Position numbers and translations under genes: made by a program. 64,000 nt of DNA from Gemmobacter nectariphilus (GTDB taxonomy: Bacteria > Pseudomonadota > Alphaproteobacteria > Rhodobacterales > Rhodobacteraceae). Positions 18,099-26,944 of this stretch are shown one piece after another. The stretch lies in contig DYMU01000005.1 of the NCBI GenBank assembly GCA_020721445.1, positions 1 through 64,000 of the forward strand, written 5' to 3'. Below the pieces are notes generated by a model. It was not told where the DNA came from and made no database searches. It saw nothing but the letters and a program-made list of their open reading frames with translations. Each line of letters starts with the position of its first letter. Position 1 is the first letter of the stretch.

Positions 18099-18149
18099 CG
18101 GTTGACCATAACAGGTTCCCATGCGCCCCCGGTCCCCCGGGGGCTTTTT
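18082..18149 (+). promoter_or_regulatory. Transcription attenuator of ilvIH (antiterminator plus intrinsic terminator)
   Basis: Two competing structures can be read. Terminator: GCCCCCGG (18125-18132) pairs with CCGGGGGC (18137-18144), followed by five Ts (18145-18149). Antiterminator: GGCGCATGGG (18082-18091), inside the last leader codons, pairs perfectly with CCCATGCGCC (18118-18127), taking three bases of the terminator's left arm. A ribosome stalled at the early Leu/Ile/Val codons leaves 18082-18091 free, so the antiterminator forms. A ribosome reaching the stop at 18096-18098 covers it, so the terminator forms. Confidence 0.8.
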
Positions 18150-18178
18150 GTTGCGCGATCAAAGCGGAGAAACGGAAG

Positions 18179-19933
18179 ATGACACAGAACATGACGGGCG
18201 CTCGGATGGTGGTGCAGGCACTGAAGGATCAGGGCGTCGAGGTTGTCTTCGGCTATCCCGGCGGGGCGGTGCTGCCGATCTATGACGAGATCTTTCAGCA
18301 AAACGATATCCGCCACATCCTTGTGCGCCATGAACAGGGCGCCATCCACATGGCCGAAGGCTATGCCCGCTCTACCGGCAAGGTGGGTGTGGCACTGGTC
18401 ACCTCGGGCCCCGGGGCCACCAATGCGGTGACCGGTCTGGTCGACGCGCTGATGGACAGCATCCCGCTGGTGGTGCTGACGGGCCAGGTGCCAACCTTCA
18501 TGATCGGCACCGACGGCTTTCAGGAAGCCGATACCGTCGGTATCACCCGCCCCTGCACCAAGATGAACTGGCTGGTCAAGGACACCGCGAAACTGTCGGA
18601 AACCATCCACCTTGCCTTTCATGTGGCCCGCTCGGGCCGCCCCGGCCCGGTGCTGATCGACATTCCGAAAGACGTGCAATTTGCCGATGCCGACTATGTG
18701 ACCAAGGAAAAGATCAAGGTCAGCCACTATCAGCCCAAACTGAAGGGCGATATCGACCAGATCACCCGGTTGGTCGAAATGATCGAAACCGCCGAGCGCC
18801 CGATCCTGTATACCGGCGGCGGCGTCATCAACTCTGGCCCCGGCGCCAGCCAACTCTTGCGCGAACTGGCCGAGGCGACAGGGTTTCCGGTCACCTCTAC
18901 CCTGATGGGTCTGGGGGCATACCCTGCATCGGGCAAGAACTGGCTGGGCATGCTGGGCATGCATGGGCTCTATGAAGCCAACCTTGCAATGCACGGCTGC
19001 GATCTGATGATCAACATCGGCGCGCGCTTTGACGACCGCATCACCGGCCGGATCAAGGATTTCTCGCCAAACTCGAAAAAGGCCCATATCGACATCGACG
19101 CCTCAAGCATCAACAAGGTGGTGCATGTCGATGTGCCGATCCTGGGCGATGTCGGCCATGTGCTGGAAGACCTGCTGCGGATCTGGAAATCGCGCGGGCG
19201 CAAGGTCAACAAGGCTGGCCTTGCGGGATGGTGGCGCCAGATCAACGACTGGCGGGCGGTGAAGTGCCTGACCTACAAACCCTCGACCACCACCATCAAG
19301 CCGCAATATGCGCTGGAACGGCTGGAGGCCCTGACCAAGGGCATGGACCGCTACATCACCACCGAAGTCGGCCAGCACCAGATGTGGGCGGCACAGTTTC
19401 TGGGCTTTGAGGCGCCAAACCGCTGGATGACCAGCGGGGGGCTTGGCACCATGGGCTATGGCCTGCCTGCCAGCATCGGCGTGCAGATTGCCCACCCCGA
19501 GGCCTTGGTGATCAACGTGGCGGGTGAGGCGTCCTGGCTGATGAACATGCAAGAAATGGGCACCGCCATGCAGTTCCGCGCGCCGGTCAAGCAGTTCATC
19601 CTGAACAACGAACGCCTTGGCATGGTGCGCCAGTGGCAGGAATTGCTGCACGGTGAGCGCTACAGCCAAAGCTGGTCGGAAAGCCTGCCCGATTTCGTCA
19701 AACTGGCCGAGGCCTTTGGCTGCAAGGGCATCCAGTGCAAGGATCCAAAGGATCTGGATGACGCCATCATGGAGATGATCCGCTATGACGGCCCGGTGAT
19801 CTTTGACTGTCTGGTGGAAAAGCACGAAAACTGCTTCCCGATGATCCCATCGGGCAAGCCGCACAACGAGATGCTTTTGGGCGATGCCGACACCCAGGGG
19901 GTGATCGGTGCCAAGGGCGCCGTTCTGGTGTGA
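18179..19933 (+). CDS. ilvI: Acetolactate synthase large subunit
   Basis: A 584-residue thiamine diphosphate enzyme making acetolactate or acetohydroxybutyrate, the first common step of Val/Leu/Ile synthesis. The TPP-activating Glu is in HEQGAIHMAEGYA (E52). FVTSGPGATN-type VTSGPGATNAVTGL follows. The C-terminal TPP/Mg motif reads VAGEASWLMNMQEM, with Glu where many family members have Asp. ATG 18179 is preceded by GGAGAAACGGAAG. It lies behind the attenuator and is paired with the small subunit 73 bases downstream. Confidence 0.96.
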   Translation: MTQNMTGARMVVQALKDQGVEVVFGYPGGAVLPIYDEIFQQNDIRHILVRHEQGAIHMAEGYARSTGKVGVALVTSGPGATNAVTGLVDALMDSIPLVVLTGQVPTFMIGTDGFQEADTVGITRPCTKMNWLVKDTAKLSETIHLAFHVARSGRPGPVLIDIPKDVQFADADYVTKEKIKVSHYQPKLKGDIDQITRLVEMIETAERPILYTGGGVINSGPGASQLLRELAEATGFPVTSTLMGLGAYPASGKNWLGMLGMHGLYEANLAMHGCDLMINIGARFDDRITGRIKDFSPNSKKAHIDIDASSINKVVHVDVPILGDVGHVLEDLLRIWKSRGRKVNKAGLAGWWRQINDWRAVKCLTYKPSTTTIKPQYALERLEALTKGMDRYITTEVGQHQMWAAQFLGFEAPNRWMTSGGLGTMGYGLPASIGVQIAHPEALVINVAGEASWLMNMQEMGTAMQFRAPVKQFILNNERLGMVRQWQELLHGERYSQSWSESLPDFVKLAEAFGCKGIQCKDPKDLDDAIMEMIRYDGPVIFDCLVEKHENCFPMIPSGKPHNEMLLGDADTQGVIGAKGAVLV

Positions 19934-19949
19934 TTTCCTGCTGCAAGCC

Positions 19950-19992
19950 CCGGGGGTTTCACCCCCGGACCCCGAGGATATTTTTGGAAAGA
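19950..19992 (+). repeat. Dispersed palindromic intergenic element, copy 1 (ilvI-ilvH gap)
   Basis: CCGGGGG (19950-19956) pairs with CCCCCGG (19962-19968) around a 5-base loop. It is followed by CCCCGAGGATATTTTTGG and GAAAGAGAAAG. The arrangement of a GC stem, a TATTT block and a GAAAGAG tail resembles the elements at 33418, 43481 and 54417. The 3' part supplies the purine-rich sequence upstream of ilvH. Confidence 0.55.
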
Positions 19993-20006
19993 GAAAGGGC
20001 AGGCCC

Positions 20007-20567
20007 ATGTCGCCGCTCAATATCAAAAAGGGCTCTACCAGCCATTCGGCCTATGATCTGCGCGACCCCTATGCCGATGTCAGCGAGGCGCATACGCTGG
20101 CGGTGATTGTCGACAACGAGGCTGGGGTTCTGGCACGGGTGATCGGGCTGTTTTCCGGCCGCGGCTACAACATCGACAGTCTGACTGTCGCGGAAGTAGA
20201 CCACACCGGGCATCTGTCGCGCATCACCATCGTCACCCATGGCACGCCGCAGGTGATTACCCAGATCAAGTCCTTGCTGGCGCGCATGGTGCCGGTGCGC
20301 GCCGTGCATGACCTGACCGAGGAAGGCCCCAGCGTGCAGCGCGAACTGGCGCTGTTCAAGGTGGCAGGCAAGGGCGAGCATCGGATCGAGGCCTTGCGGC
20401 TGGCCGAGATCTTTCGCGCGCATGTGGTGGACAGCACGCTGGAATCCTTCGTGTTCGAGATGACGGGCCCCCCGGAAAAGATCGACAGCTTTGCCGAGTT
20501 GATGCGCCCGCTGGGCTTGCGCGAAATTGCCCGCACCGGGGTTGCCGCGCTGTCACGCGGGGCCTGA
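20007..20567 (+). CDS. ilvH: Acetolactate synthase small (regulatory) subunit
   Basis: A 186-residue regulatory subunit that confers valine feedback control. The N-terminal ACT domain is clear: HTLAVIVDNEAGVLARVIGLFSGRGYNIDSLTV (about residues 26-58), with the valine-binding NEAGVLARV loop. The C-terminal domain has REIARTGVAALSRG. ATG 20007 follows AAAGGGC. Co-transcription with ilvI is likely. Confidence 0.96.
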   Translation: MSPLNIKKGSTSHSAYDLRDPYADVSEAHTLAVIVDNEAGVLARVIGLFSGRGYNIDSLTVAEVDHTGHLSRITIVTHGTPQVITQIKSLLARMVPVRAVHDLTEEGPSVQRELALFKVAGKGEHRIEALRLAEIFRAHVVDSTLESFVFEMTGPPEKIDSFAELMRPLGLREIARTGVAALSRGA

Positions 20568-20618
20568 TCCCTTGCGGCGGGGCACGGATCATGGTCCCGC
20601 CGGCGTTTGGAACTGCGC

Positions 20619-21395
20619 CTAGCGCCCTTCAAAGCGGGCGGGGCGCTTGTCCAGAAAGGCCATCACGCCTTCCATGAAGTCGCGGGTCTTGCCGCAGGTG
20701 CCTTGCAACTGCGCCTCACGCGACAATTGCGCCTCAAGATCATTGGCCGAACTTTGCCGCAGGGCCTGTTTGACCCCGCGATAGGCCACCGTCGGCCCCT
20801 TGGCCAGGGCCGCCGCGCGGCTGGCGACATGGGCGGCGAACTCGGCGTCCGGGATCGCCTCCCAGATCATGCCCCAGTCGGCGGCTTGGCGGGCGCTGAT
20901 CGTGTCGGCAAACAGCATCGCCCCCATGGCGCGGGCAAAGCCGACCTGACGCGGCAACCAGTAGGTGCCACCGGCATCGGGCATCAAGCCGATGCGGGTG
21001 AAGGCCTGAATGAAGCTGGCGCTTTCGGTCGCGATCACCACGTCGCAGGCCAGCGCCAGATTGGCCCCCGCCCCGGCGGCCGCCCCATTCACCGCCGCAA
21101 TCGTCGGCACCGGGCAGTCGATGATCGCGCGGATCAGCGGTTCGTATTCATCGCGCAAGGTGCGTTCCAGATCAATCTCGGCAATCCGGGCCCGGTCGCC
21201 CAGATCTTGCCCCGAGCAAAACGCCCGGCCCTGCCCGGTCACCACCACCACCCGCGCGGTTTGTCCGGCGTGGCGCAACGCATCCAGCAGTTCGGCCCGC
21301 ATCTGGGTGGACAGCGCGTTCATCACCTGGGGCCGGTTCAGCGCGATGGTGGCAATGCCGCCTGCTTCGGTGGTGGTCAGTGTGGCATAATCCAT
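20619..21395 (-). CDS. paaG: Enoyl-CoA hydratase/isomerase family protein, PaaG-like
   Basis: A 258-residue crotonase-fold protein. Oxyanion-hole segments are GRAFCSGQDLGDR and AAAGAGANLALACD. The features GLMPDAGGTYWLPRQVG, ADWGMIWEAI and MAFLDKRPARFEGR at the C-terminus resemble PaaG, the 1,2-epoxyphenylacetyl-CoA isomerase, more than FadB-type hydratases. No other phenylacetate gene lies nearby, so the physiological substrate is unsure. It is convergent with ilvH and downstream of ccmH. Confidence 0.85.
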   Translation of the reverse strand: MDYATLTTTEAGGIATIALNRPQVMNALSTQMRAELLDALRHAGQTARVVVVTGQGRAFCSGQDLGDRARIAEIDLERTLRDEYEPLIRAIIDCPVPTIAAVNGAAAGAGANLALACDVVIATESASFIQAFTRIGLMPDAGGTYWLPRQVGFARAMGAMLFADTISARQAADWGMIWEAIPDAEFAAHVASRAAALAKGPTVAYRGVKQALRQSSANDLEAQLSREAQLQGTCGKTRDFMEGVMAFLDKRPARFEGR

Positions 21396-21462
21396 GGCAT
21401 CCCCCTGCGCTTGCGGGTTCAGACTATCCGGCCCCTGCCACAAGGAAAGGCCAAACGCAGCG

Positions 21463-21921
21463 TCACTTTTGCATCAGGTCGTGCAGACGGGCTTCTTCGT
21501 CGGACGACAGGCCTGCCTCGACAGCCGGGCCATGCCCACGCCGTCGCACATAGGCGACGGCAACCACAGCCCCGATCAGCAACAGCCCCGGTCCGGCCAG
21601 CCACAGGATCAGGTTTACCCCGGTGGCCTGCGGGTTGAACAGCACAAACTCGCCATAGCGGGTCACGACAAAGTCGATCACCTGGGCATCGTCATCGCCT
21701 GCCATGATCCGCTCGCGCACCACCAGCCGCAGGTCGCGGCTGATGGCGGCATTGCTGTCGTCGATCGACTCGCCCTGGCAGACCGGGCAGCGCAGGTTGC
21801 GACTGATGCTGCGGGCGCGGGTCTCCAGCGCCGGGTCGGCCAGCACCTCATCGGGCTGCACCGCAAAGGCCGGGGCGATGGGGGCAAGGCACAGCGCCAA
21901 GGCAAGTAACAGACGCCTCAT
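21463..21921 (-). CDS. ccmH: Cytochrome c maturation protein CcmH
   Basis: A 152-residue periplasmic thiol oxidoreductase that prepares apocytochrome c cysteines for haem attachment. It has a signal peptide (LLLALALCLAPIAPAFA), the LRCPVCQGESIDDSNA motif with the CxxC pair, and a C-terminal membrane helix (LWLAGPGLLLIGAVVAVAYV). ATG 21921 lies just after the ccmF stop. Cytochrome c maturation is needed for the SoxXA type proteins encoded further right. Confidence 0.95.
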   Translation of the reverse strand: MRRLLLALALCLAPIAPAFAVQPDEVLADPALETRARSISRNLRCPVCQGESIDDSNAAISRDLRLVVRERIMAGDDDAQVIDFVVTRYGEFVLFNPQATGVNLILWLAGPGLLLIGAVVAVAYVRRRGHGPAVEAGLSSDEEARLHDLMQK

Positions 21922-21926
21922 CACCG

Positions 21927-23906
21927 TCACTCCGCCGGCATGGCATTGGGTGCGACGGTGCGGCGGCTGGCCCCGGCGGCCACGCGATAGCGCCGGTCCG
22001 ACAGGCTGAGAAAGCCGCCAAAGGCCATGATCAGCACGCCGCCCCACAACCAGTTGGCAAACGGCTCGATATAGGACCGCACCGCCCAACCGCCGCCCGC
22101 CTGCGGGTCACCGATCACCAGATAGATGTCGCGCAGGAACCCATAGTCGATGGCGGCTTCGGTCGTTGGCATCGCCTGCACCGGATAGACCCGCTTTTCC
22201 GGCTGCAAGGTGGCAACCAGACGATCGCCGCGCCGCACCTCCATGGTGGCAAGGGTGGTGTAGTAGTTCGGCCCCTGGGTTTGCTCGACCTTTGTCAGCG
22301 TCACCTGATAGGCGCCAATCGGATAGCTGCCGCCTTCGGGAACCACACGAATGTCTTCCACCTTCCACGCCAGCATCGCACAGACCGCAAAGATCGTGAT
22401 GCCCAGCCCGGCATGGGCGGTCGATTTGCCCCAGTCGGCGCGCGGCAAACGGGTCAGACGCGCCAGACGCCCGGCAATCGGCCCGCGGCCAGTGCGGCTC
22501 CACAGATCAACCAGCGTGCCGAACACCACCCAGACGCCCAGCACCACGCCCACCGGGCCCAAGGCCGTGCGCCCGGTCTGCATCGACCAGACCAGAACCC
22601 CCAGCGCGAAGGCCAGCACCGCCACCGGGATCAGCGGGCGCAGGCTGCGCAGCACAAGGCCCCGCTTCCACGGCATCATCGCGCCAATCGGCAGGATCAG
22701 CGCCAAACCGACAAAGAACGGCGAGAAGGCGGCGTTGAAGAACGGCTCGCCCACGCTCAGCTTGCGGTCAAAGAACAACTCGGCCAACAGCGGCCAGATC
22801 GTGCCGATGAACACCACAAACGCCGACACCGACAGCAGCAGGTTGTTGGCCACCAGCGCACTTTCGCGGCTGACCATGGCAAATATGCCCTTCGCCTCCA
22901 TCGCCCCGGCGCGGAACGCAAACAGTGTCAGCGCGCCACCCATGAACACCGCAAGGATCAGCAGAATGAACACCCCGCGTTCCGGGTCACTGGCGAAGGA
23001 ATGGACCGAGGTGATGACGCCCGAGCGCACGATGAAGGTGCCGATCAGCGAAAAGCCGAAAGCCATGATTGCCAGCAGAATGGTCCACGCCTTCAGGCTT
23101 TCGCGCTTTTCCACCACAATGGCGCTGTGCAGCAAGGCCGCCGCCAACAACCACGGCATCAGCGAGGCATTCTCGACCGGGTCCCAGAACCAGAACCCGC
23201 CCCAGCCAAGTTCGTAATAGGCCCACCACGACCCCAGACCGATACCGATGGTCAGGAAAATCCAGGCGGCCAACGTCCACGGCCGCACCCAGCGGCCCCA
23301 GGCGGCATCAACCCGGCCTTCGATCAGCGCGGCCACGGCAAAGGAAAACGCCATGCTAAGGCCGACATAGCCCAGATACAGGAACGGCGGATGAAACGCC
23401 AAACCGGGGTCTTGCAGCAGCGGGTTCAGGTCGCGGCCATCCAAAGGTGGCTCTGCCAGCCGCAGGAACGGGTTCGAGGTGAACAGCATGAACGCAAGGA
23501 ACGCCAGACCGATCATGCCCTGCACCCCGATCACCCGCGCCTTCAGCGTCGGCGGCAGGTTGCCGCCAAACCACGCAGCGCAAGCTCCGAACAGCGCGAG
23601 TATCAGCACCCACAGCAAGAGCGACCCCTCATGGTTGCCCCAGACGCCCGACACCTTGTACAGCATCGGCTTGAGGGTGTGCGAGTTCTGCACCACCAAA
23701 GACAGCGAAAAGTCCGACACCACAAAGGCATAGGTCAGCGCGCCAAAGCTGGCCGCCACCAGAAGGAACTGGATGATCGCCGCAGGCTCTGCCAAGGCCA
23801 TCAGCGCGGTGTTGCGCCGATAAGCCCCCCACATCGGCAGCGTGGATTGCACCAAGGCCACGGCCAGCGCCAGAACCAATGCAAAATGGCCAAACTCTAC
23901 GATCAT
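21927..23906 (-). CDS. ccmF: Haem lyase CcmF
   Basis: A 659-residue polytopic membrane protein of the system I cytochrome c maturation pathway. The diagnostic tryptophan-rich signature reads WAYYELGWGGFWFWDPVENASLMPWL in type (central portion), with GVWGNHEGSLLLWV, the haem-handling motifs of this family, near residue 90. The start at ATG 23906 (MIVEFGHFALVLALAVAL) matches the family. ccmE and ccmG are not in the window. Confidence 0.96.
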   Translation of the reverse strand: MIVEFGHFALVLALAVALVQSTLPMWGAYRRNTALMALAEPAAIIQFLLVAASFGALTYAFVVSDFSLSLVVQNSHTLKPMLYKVSGVWGNHEGSLLLWVLILALFGACAAWFGGNLPPTLKARVIGVQGMIGLAFLAFMLFTSNPFLRLAEPPLDGRDLNPLLQDPGLAFHPPFLYLGYVGLSMAFSFAVAALIEGRVDAAWGRWVRPWTLAAWIFLTIGIGLGSWWAYYELGWGGFWFWDPVENASLMPWLLAAALLHSAIVVEKRESLKAWTILLAIMAFGFSLIGTFIVRSGVITSVHSFASDPERGVFILLILAVFMGGALTLFAFRAGAMEAKGIFAMVSRESALVANNLLLSVSAFVVFIGTIWPLLAELFFDRKLSVGEPFFNAAFSPFFVGLALILPIGAMMPWKRGLVLRSLRPLIPVAVLAFALGVLVWSMQTGRTALGPVGVVLGVWVVFGTLVDLWSRTGRGPIAGRLARLTRLPRADWGKSTAHAGLGITIFAVCAMLAWKVEDIRVVPEGGSYPIGAYQVTLTKVEQTQGPNYYTTLATMEVRRGDRLVATLQPEKRVYPVQAMPTTEAAIDYGFLRDIYLVIGDPQAGGGWAVRSYIEPFANWLWGGVLIMAFGGFLSLSDRRYRVAAGASRRTVAPNAMPAE

Positions 23907-24075
23907 GCGAACCCCCCGATTTGGAACCAGTCTAAGCATATACGTCCGACGACGCCATAGGATGCGTGGCTTGGTCGCGTTCACGGATACGGCATTTTGC
24001 GCCCGGTGCAAAAGGGGTCGCATCCGCGCGTGCTTTGCGCAATGCTGACCGGGCACAGCACAGGACAAAAGCCAC

Positions 24076-24999
24076 ATGCCCAACATCATTCTGATCGGCG
24101 CGCCGATTGACGCAGGCCAGCGCCGCGCCGGCTGTCTGATGGGGCCTGCCGCCTATCGCGTTGCGGGCCTTGCGCAGGGGATTGCCGATCTGGGGCATGG
24201 GGTGGTCGACTGGGGCGATCTGGCCTGCCCGGTTGTGGCGGCCCCGCCCTGCCCCAACCCGGCGGTGCATTCGCTGGATCAGGTGCTGGGCTGGACCCAT
24301 ATCCTGTCGGACAAGGTTGATGACGCCCTGTGTGCCGGCGGCTTGCCGATCATTCTGGGCGGCGATCATTCGCTGGCACTTGGGTCCGTTGCCGGCGCCG
24401 CCGCCTATGCCAGCCGCACGGGCCGCCCGCTGTTCCTGCTATGGCTGGATGCCCACAGCGATTTTCACACGCCGCTGACCACAACCACCGGCAACCTGCA
24501 CGGCACGCCCGTCGCCTATATCGCCGGGCGCACCGGGTTTGAGGCCTTTGCGCCCTTCCCCGCACCCATTCCGGCCGACCGTATCTGCCTGTTCGGCATC
24601 CGCTCGGTCGACCCGGCGGAACATGCCGCCCTGCTGGAGCATGACATTGCCATCAACGACATGCGGGTGCTGGATGAGTTGGGCGTCGTCGCCCCGTTGC
24701 GCAGCTTTCTGCACCGGGTTGCGGCGGCGCAGGGCATGCTGCACGTCTCGCTGGATGTCGATTTTCTTGATCCGTCCATCGCGCCCGCCGTTGGCACCAC
24801 GGTTCCCGGCGGCACCACCTTCCGCGAGGCGCATCTGGTGATGGAACTGCTGCACGAAAGCGGCCTTGTCACCAGCCTTGATCTGGTGGAACTGAACCCC
24901 TTCCTTGATGACCGCGGCATGACCGCGCGGCTGATGGTCGATCTGGTCGGCAGCCTGATGGGTAAGAAGGTGTTCGACCGCCCGACACGGTCGCAATAG
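24076..24999 (+). CDS. rocF: Arginase
   Basis: A 307-residue ureohydrolase converting arginine to ornithine and urea. Manganese ligands are visible: H98 in GGDHS, D125/H127/D129 in DAHSD, and D227/D229 in SLDVDFLDP. The SGNIHGMP-type loop reads TGNLHGTPVA and supports arginase over agmatinase. It is monocistronic, divergent from ccmF, with a structured 300-base gap after it. Confidence 0.92.
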   Translation: MPNIILIGAPIDAGQRRAGCLMGPAAYRVAGLAQGIADLGHGVVDWGDLACPVVAAPPCPNPAVHSLDQVLGWTHILSDKVDDALCAGGLPIILGGDHSLALGSVAGAAAYASRTGRPLFLLWLDAHSDFHTPLTTTTGNLHGTPVAYIAGRTGFEAFAPFPAPIPADRICLFGIRSVDPAEHAALLEHDIAINDMRVLDELGVVAPLRSFLHRVAAAQGMLHVSLDVDFLDPSIAPAVGTTVPGGTTFREAHLVMELLHESGLVTSLDLVELNPFLDDRGMTARLMVDLVGSLMGKKVFDRPTRSQ

Positions 25000-25299
25000 C
25001 GAAGCAAGCGCGCGCGAGACCGCCTCACGCGAGTTTCTCCTCAAGTTCACTTGGAATGTCGTCCTGCCACGCTCCCTTTGGCCCCGGCCATCGCCGGGGT
25101 CATGCTGCGCGCTTTCCACATCCCGGTCGGGGGCCAAAGCCCCCGGCCAGTGCCCGCCCCGCCAAAGGCGGGCACTTCGTCCCCGCCGGGGCAGGCACCG
25201 GCCTCTGTTCGGGCTTGGGTGAAACGGTTGTGCCGCACCTTGATCGCTTCGGGCGGGGAAACGCGATGCGTTTCCTTCATCCGCCCGATCCCGGCAAGC
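25000..25299. other. Hairpin-dense intergenic region
   Basis: No gene I trust. At least four perfect stems can be read: 25082-25088/25093-25099 (7 bp), 25128-25134/25139-25145 (7 bp), 25149-25158/25167-25176 (10 bp), and 25257-25264/25268-25275 (8 bp), the last flanked by GGGCGG/CCGCCC. An enclosing 10-bp repeat (25076-25085 with 25130-25139) allows an alternative fold. It lies between convergent rocF and the Lrp gene, so part may be terminator. A tandem array this dense may be a structured RNA or a composite intergenic repeat. Confidence 0.5.
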
Positions 25300-25761
25300 C
25301 TACAGCGGCAGCACCGTGGTTGACTTGATCTCTTCCATGCTCAGCAGCGCGGTCACGTTGTAGATCTTCACCTCGGCAATCAGCGCCTGATAGAACTGGT
25401 CATAGGCGCGGGCGTTCTTGACCCGCACTTTCAGGATATAGTCGATATCGCCCGCCAAGCGATGCGCCTCCAGCACCTCGGGCCGGTCGCGCAGGGTTTT
25501 CAGAAACTTGCGCTGCCAATCGGCCTCATGCTCGCTGGTGCGGATCAGCACGAAAAAACACGCCTCCAGCCCCAGCGCCTCGGCATCCAGCAGCGCGGTC
25601 TGGCGCAAGATCACCCCGGCCTCACGCATCCGGCGGATGCGATTCCACACCGGCGTCTTGGACGACCCCACCTTGCGCGCAATCTCATCCAGCGACTGGC
25701 TGGCATTTTGCTGCAACGCGCCAAGGATTTTCCGATCCAGTTCGTCCAGTTGGACAGCCAT
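25300..25761 (-). CDS. Lrp/AsnC-family transcriptional regulator
   Basis: A 153-residue regulator. The N-terminal helix-turn-helix is LDELDRKILGALQQNASQSLDEIARKVGSSKTPVWNRIRRM in outline (about residues 5-46). The C-terminal RAM domain begins near VFFVLIRTSEHE-type FFVLIRTSEHEADW and includes LAGDIDYILKVRV. It is divergent from the cobA-cysI-cysH operon and is a good candidate for its cysteine- or methionine-responsive regulator; that is inference from position. Confidence 0.92.
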   Translation of the reverse strand: MAVQLDELDRKILGALQQNASQSLDEIARKVGSSKTPVWNRIRRMREAGVILRQTALLDAEALGLEACFFVLIRTSEHEADWQRKFLKTLRDRPEVLEAHRLAGDIDYILKVRVKNARAYDQFYQALIAEVKIYNVTALLSMEEIKSTTVLPL

Positions 25762-25848
25762 TCGCCTTTTCCCCTGCCATGTGGAACCATCCCAGCATTC
25801 CGCCGCAGTATCAGAACAATCATCCTTATTCGCAAGGGCAGATAGCCA

Positions 25849-25865
25849 AATAATGGGAAATTATT
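25849..25865. promoter_or_regulatory. AT-rich palindrome in Lrp-cobA divergent region
   Basis: AATAAT (25849-25854) and ATTATT (25860-25865), separated by five bases, form an AT-rich palindrome in an otherwise GC-rich region. It sits 34 bases upstream of the cobA start and next to TATTCTATAC, a possible -10. Position and shape fit an Lrp-type operator. Confidence 0.45.
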
Positions 25866-25898
25866 CTATACCCGGACAGCAACCAAGGGATGCCCGCC

Positions 25899-26645
25899 AT
25901 GACCACAGCCCCCCCGAATGTCACCTTTGTCGGCGCAGGCCCCGGTGCGGCCGAGCATCTGACGCTGGGCGCCTTGCGGGCGCTGCAAGCGGCGGATGTG
26001 GTGATCCACGACCGGCTGGTCGGCCCCGAGGTGCTTGCCCTGATCCCGGCCCATGTGACCCGCGTTGATGTGGGCAAGGCCGGCTTTGGCCCGTCAACCC
26101 CGCAAGCCACGATCAACGCAACCCTGGTGGCCCATGCCCTGACCGGCGCGCGCGTGGTGCGGCTGAAAGGCGGCGACTGCGGCATTTTCGGCCGACTGGA
26201 GGAAGAAATCGCAGCACTGGAGGCCGCCGACCTGCCGTTCCGCATCCTGCCGGGCCTGACCACAGCCGCCGCCGCCGCTGCGGCCATCGGCCAAAGCCTG
26301 ACCGGGCGCGGACGCAATGTCGCGCTGCGCATCGTGACCGGCCATGACATGCAGGGCTATGCCGAACAGGACTGGCGCGGGCTTGCCCGCAAGCAAGAGG
26401 TCGCCGCGATCTACATGGGAAAAAGATCTGCCCGCTTCGTGCAAGGCCGCCTGATGATGCATGGTGCCGACCCCGCCACGCCGGTCAGCATCGTGGAAAA
26501 CGTCAGCCGCGCCGATCAACGCATCATCGCCACCACACTGGCACAGTTGCCCGCCGCCATAGCCCCCTGCGACGGCCCTGCCATCATCCTGTTCGGCCTT
26601 GCCCCGCGACAGGCCGCCGTCAGCCAGCAAAGGGCGCAAGCATGA
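25899..26645 (+). CDS. cobA: Uroporphyrinogen-III C-methyltransferase (siroheme synthesis)
   Basis: A 248-residue SUMT that methylates uroporphyrinogen III to precorrin-2, feeding siroheme for the sulfite reductase encoded downstream. The family signatures are VGAGPGAAEHLTLGALRAL, VVIHDRLVG, RLKGGDCGIFGRLEEE, and PVSIVENVSRADQR. ATG 25899 is chosen because AAGGG lies nine bases upstream; ATG 25890 would abut it. It lacks the dehydrogenase/chelatase half of CysG. It overlaps the next gene by four bases. Confidence 0.94.
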   Translation: MTTAPPNVTFVGAGPGAAEHLTLGALRALQAADVVIHDRLVGPEVLALIPAHVTRVDVGKAGFGPSTPQATINATLVAHALTGARVVRLKGGDCGIFGRLEEEIAALEAADLPFRILPGLTTAAAAAAAIGQSLTGRGRNVALRIVTGHDMQGYAEQDWRGLARKQEVAAIYMGKRSARFVQGRLMMHGADPATPVSIVENVSRADQRIIATTLAQLPAAIAPCDGPAIILFGLAPRQAAVSQQRAQA

Positions 26646-26944
26646 CCCCGCGCTTCTGCCCGATGGTTGTCACCGCCAACGATCTGCGGCTCGGCGATGT
26701 GGTCTATCTGACCGCCGATGACCACTGGACCCGCCACCACCATCAGGCCGAGTTGATCGAAGACGAGGCCCACGCCCAGATGCGCCTGCTGCACGCCATT
26801 GCACAAAAATCTGTCATCGTCGGCGCTTATCTTGCCGATGCCCGACAAGGTCCGCGCGGCCCGGAATCCGTGCATTTCCGCGAGGCGTTCCGCACCCGTG
26901 GCCCGTCGAACTATGCCCATGGCAAACAGGCCGACCATGTATAG
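26642..26944 (+). CDS. DUF2849 protein of sulfite reduction operon
   Basis: A 100-residue DUF2849 protein. It contains NDLRLGDVVYLTADDHW and a C-terminal GPESVHFREAFRTRGPSNY. Start and stop overlap its neighbours (ATGA with cobA; eight bases with cysI), so it is an integral operon member. Biochemical role unknown; constant linkage to cysI suggests a sulfite reductase accessory function. Confidence 0.88.
   Translation: MTPRFCPMVVTANDLRLGDVVYLTADDHWTRHHHQAELIEDEAHAQMRLLHAIAQKSVIVGAYLADARQGPRGPESVHFREAFRTRGPSNYAHGKQADHV

Noticed and set aside
22281-23960. 559-codon antisense frame over ccmF
   Set aside because: Gln/Arg/His-rich translation typical of antisense reading through a membrane-protein gene.
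25047-25280. 77-codon minus-strand frame in the rocF-Lrp gap
   Set aside because: It runs straight through the hairpin array. Its Gly/Pro-rich translation follows the palindromes, so the nucleotide structure explains it better than coding.
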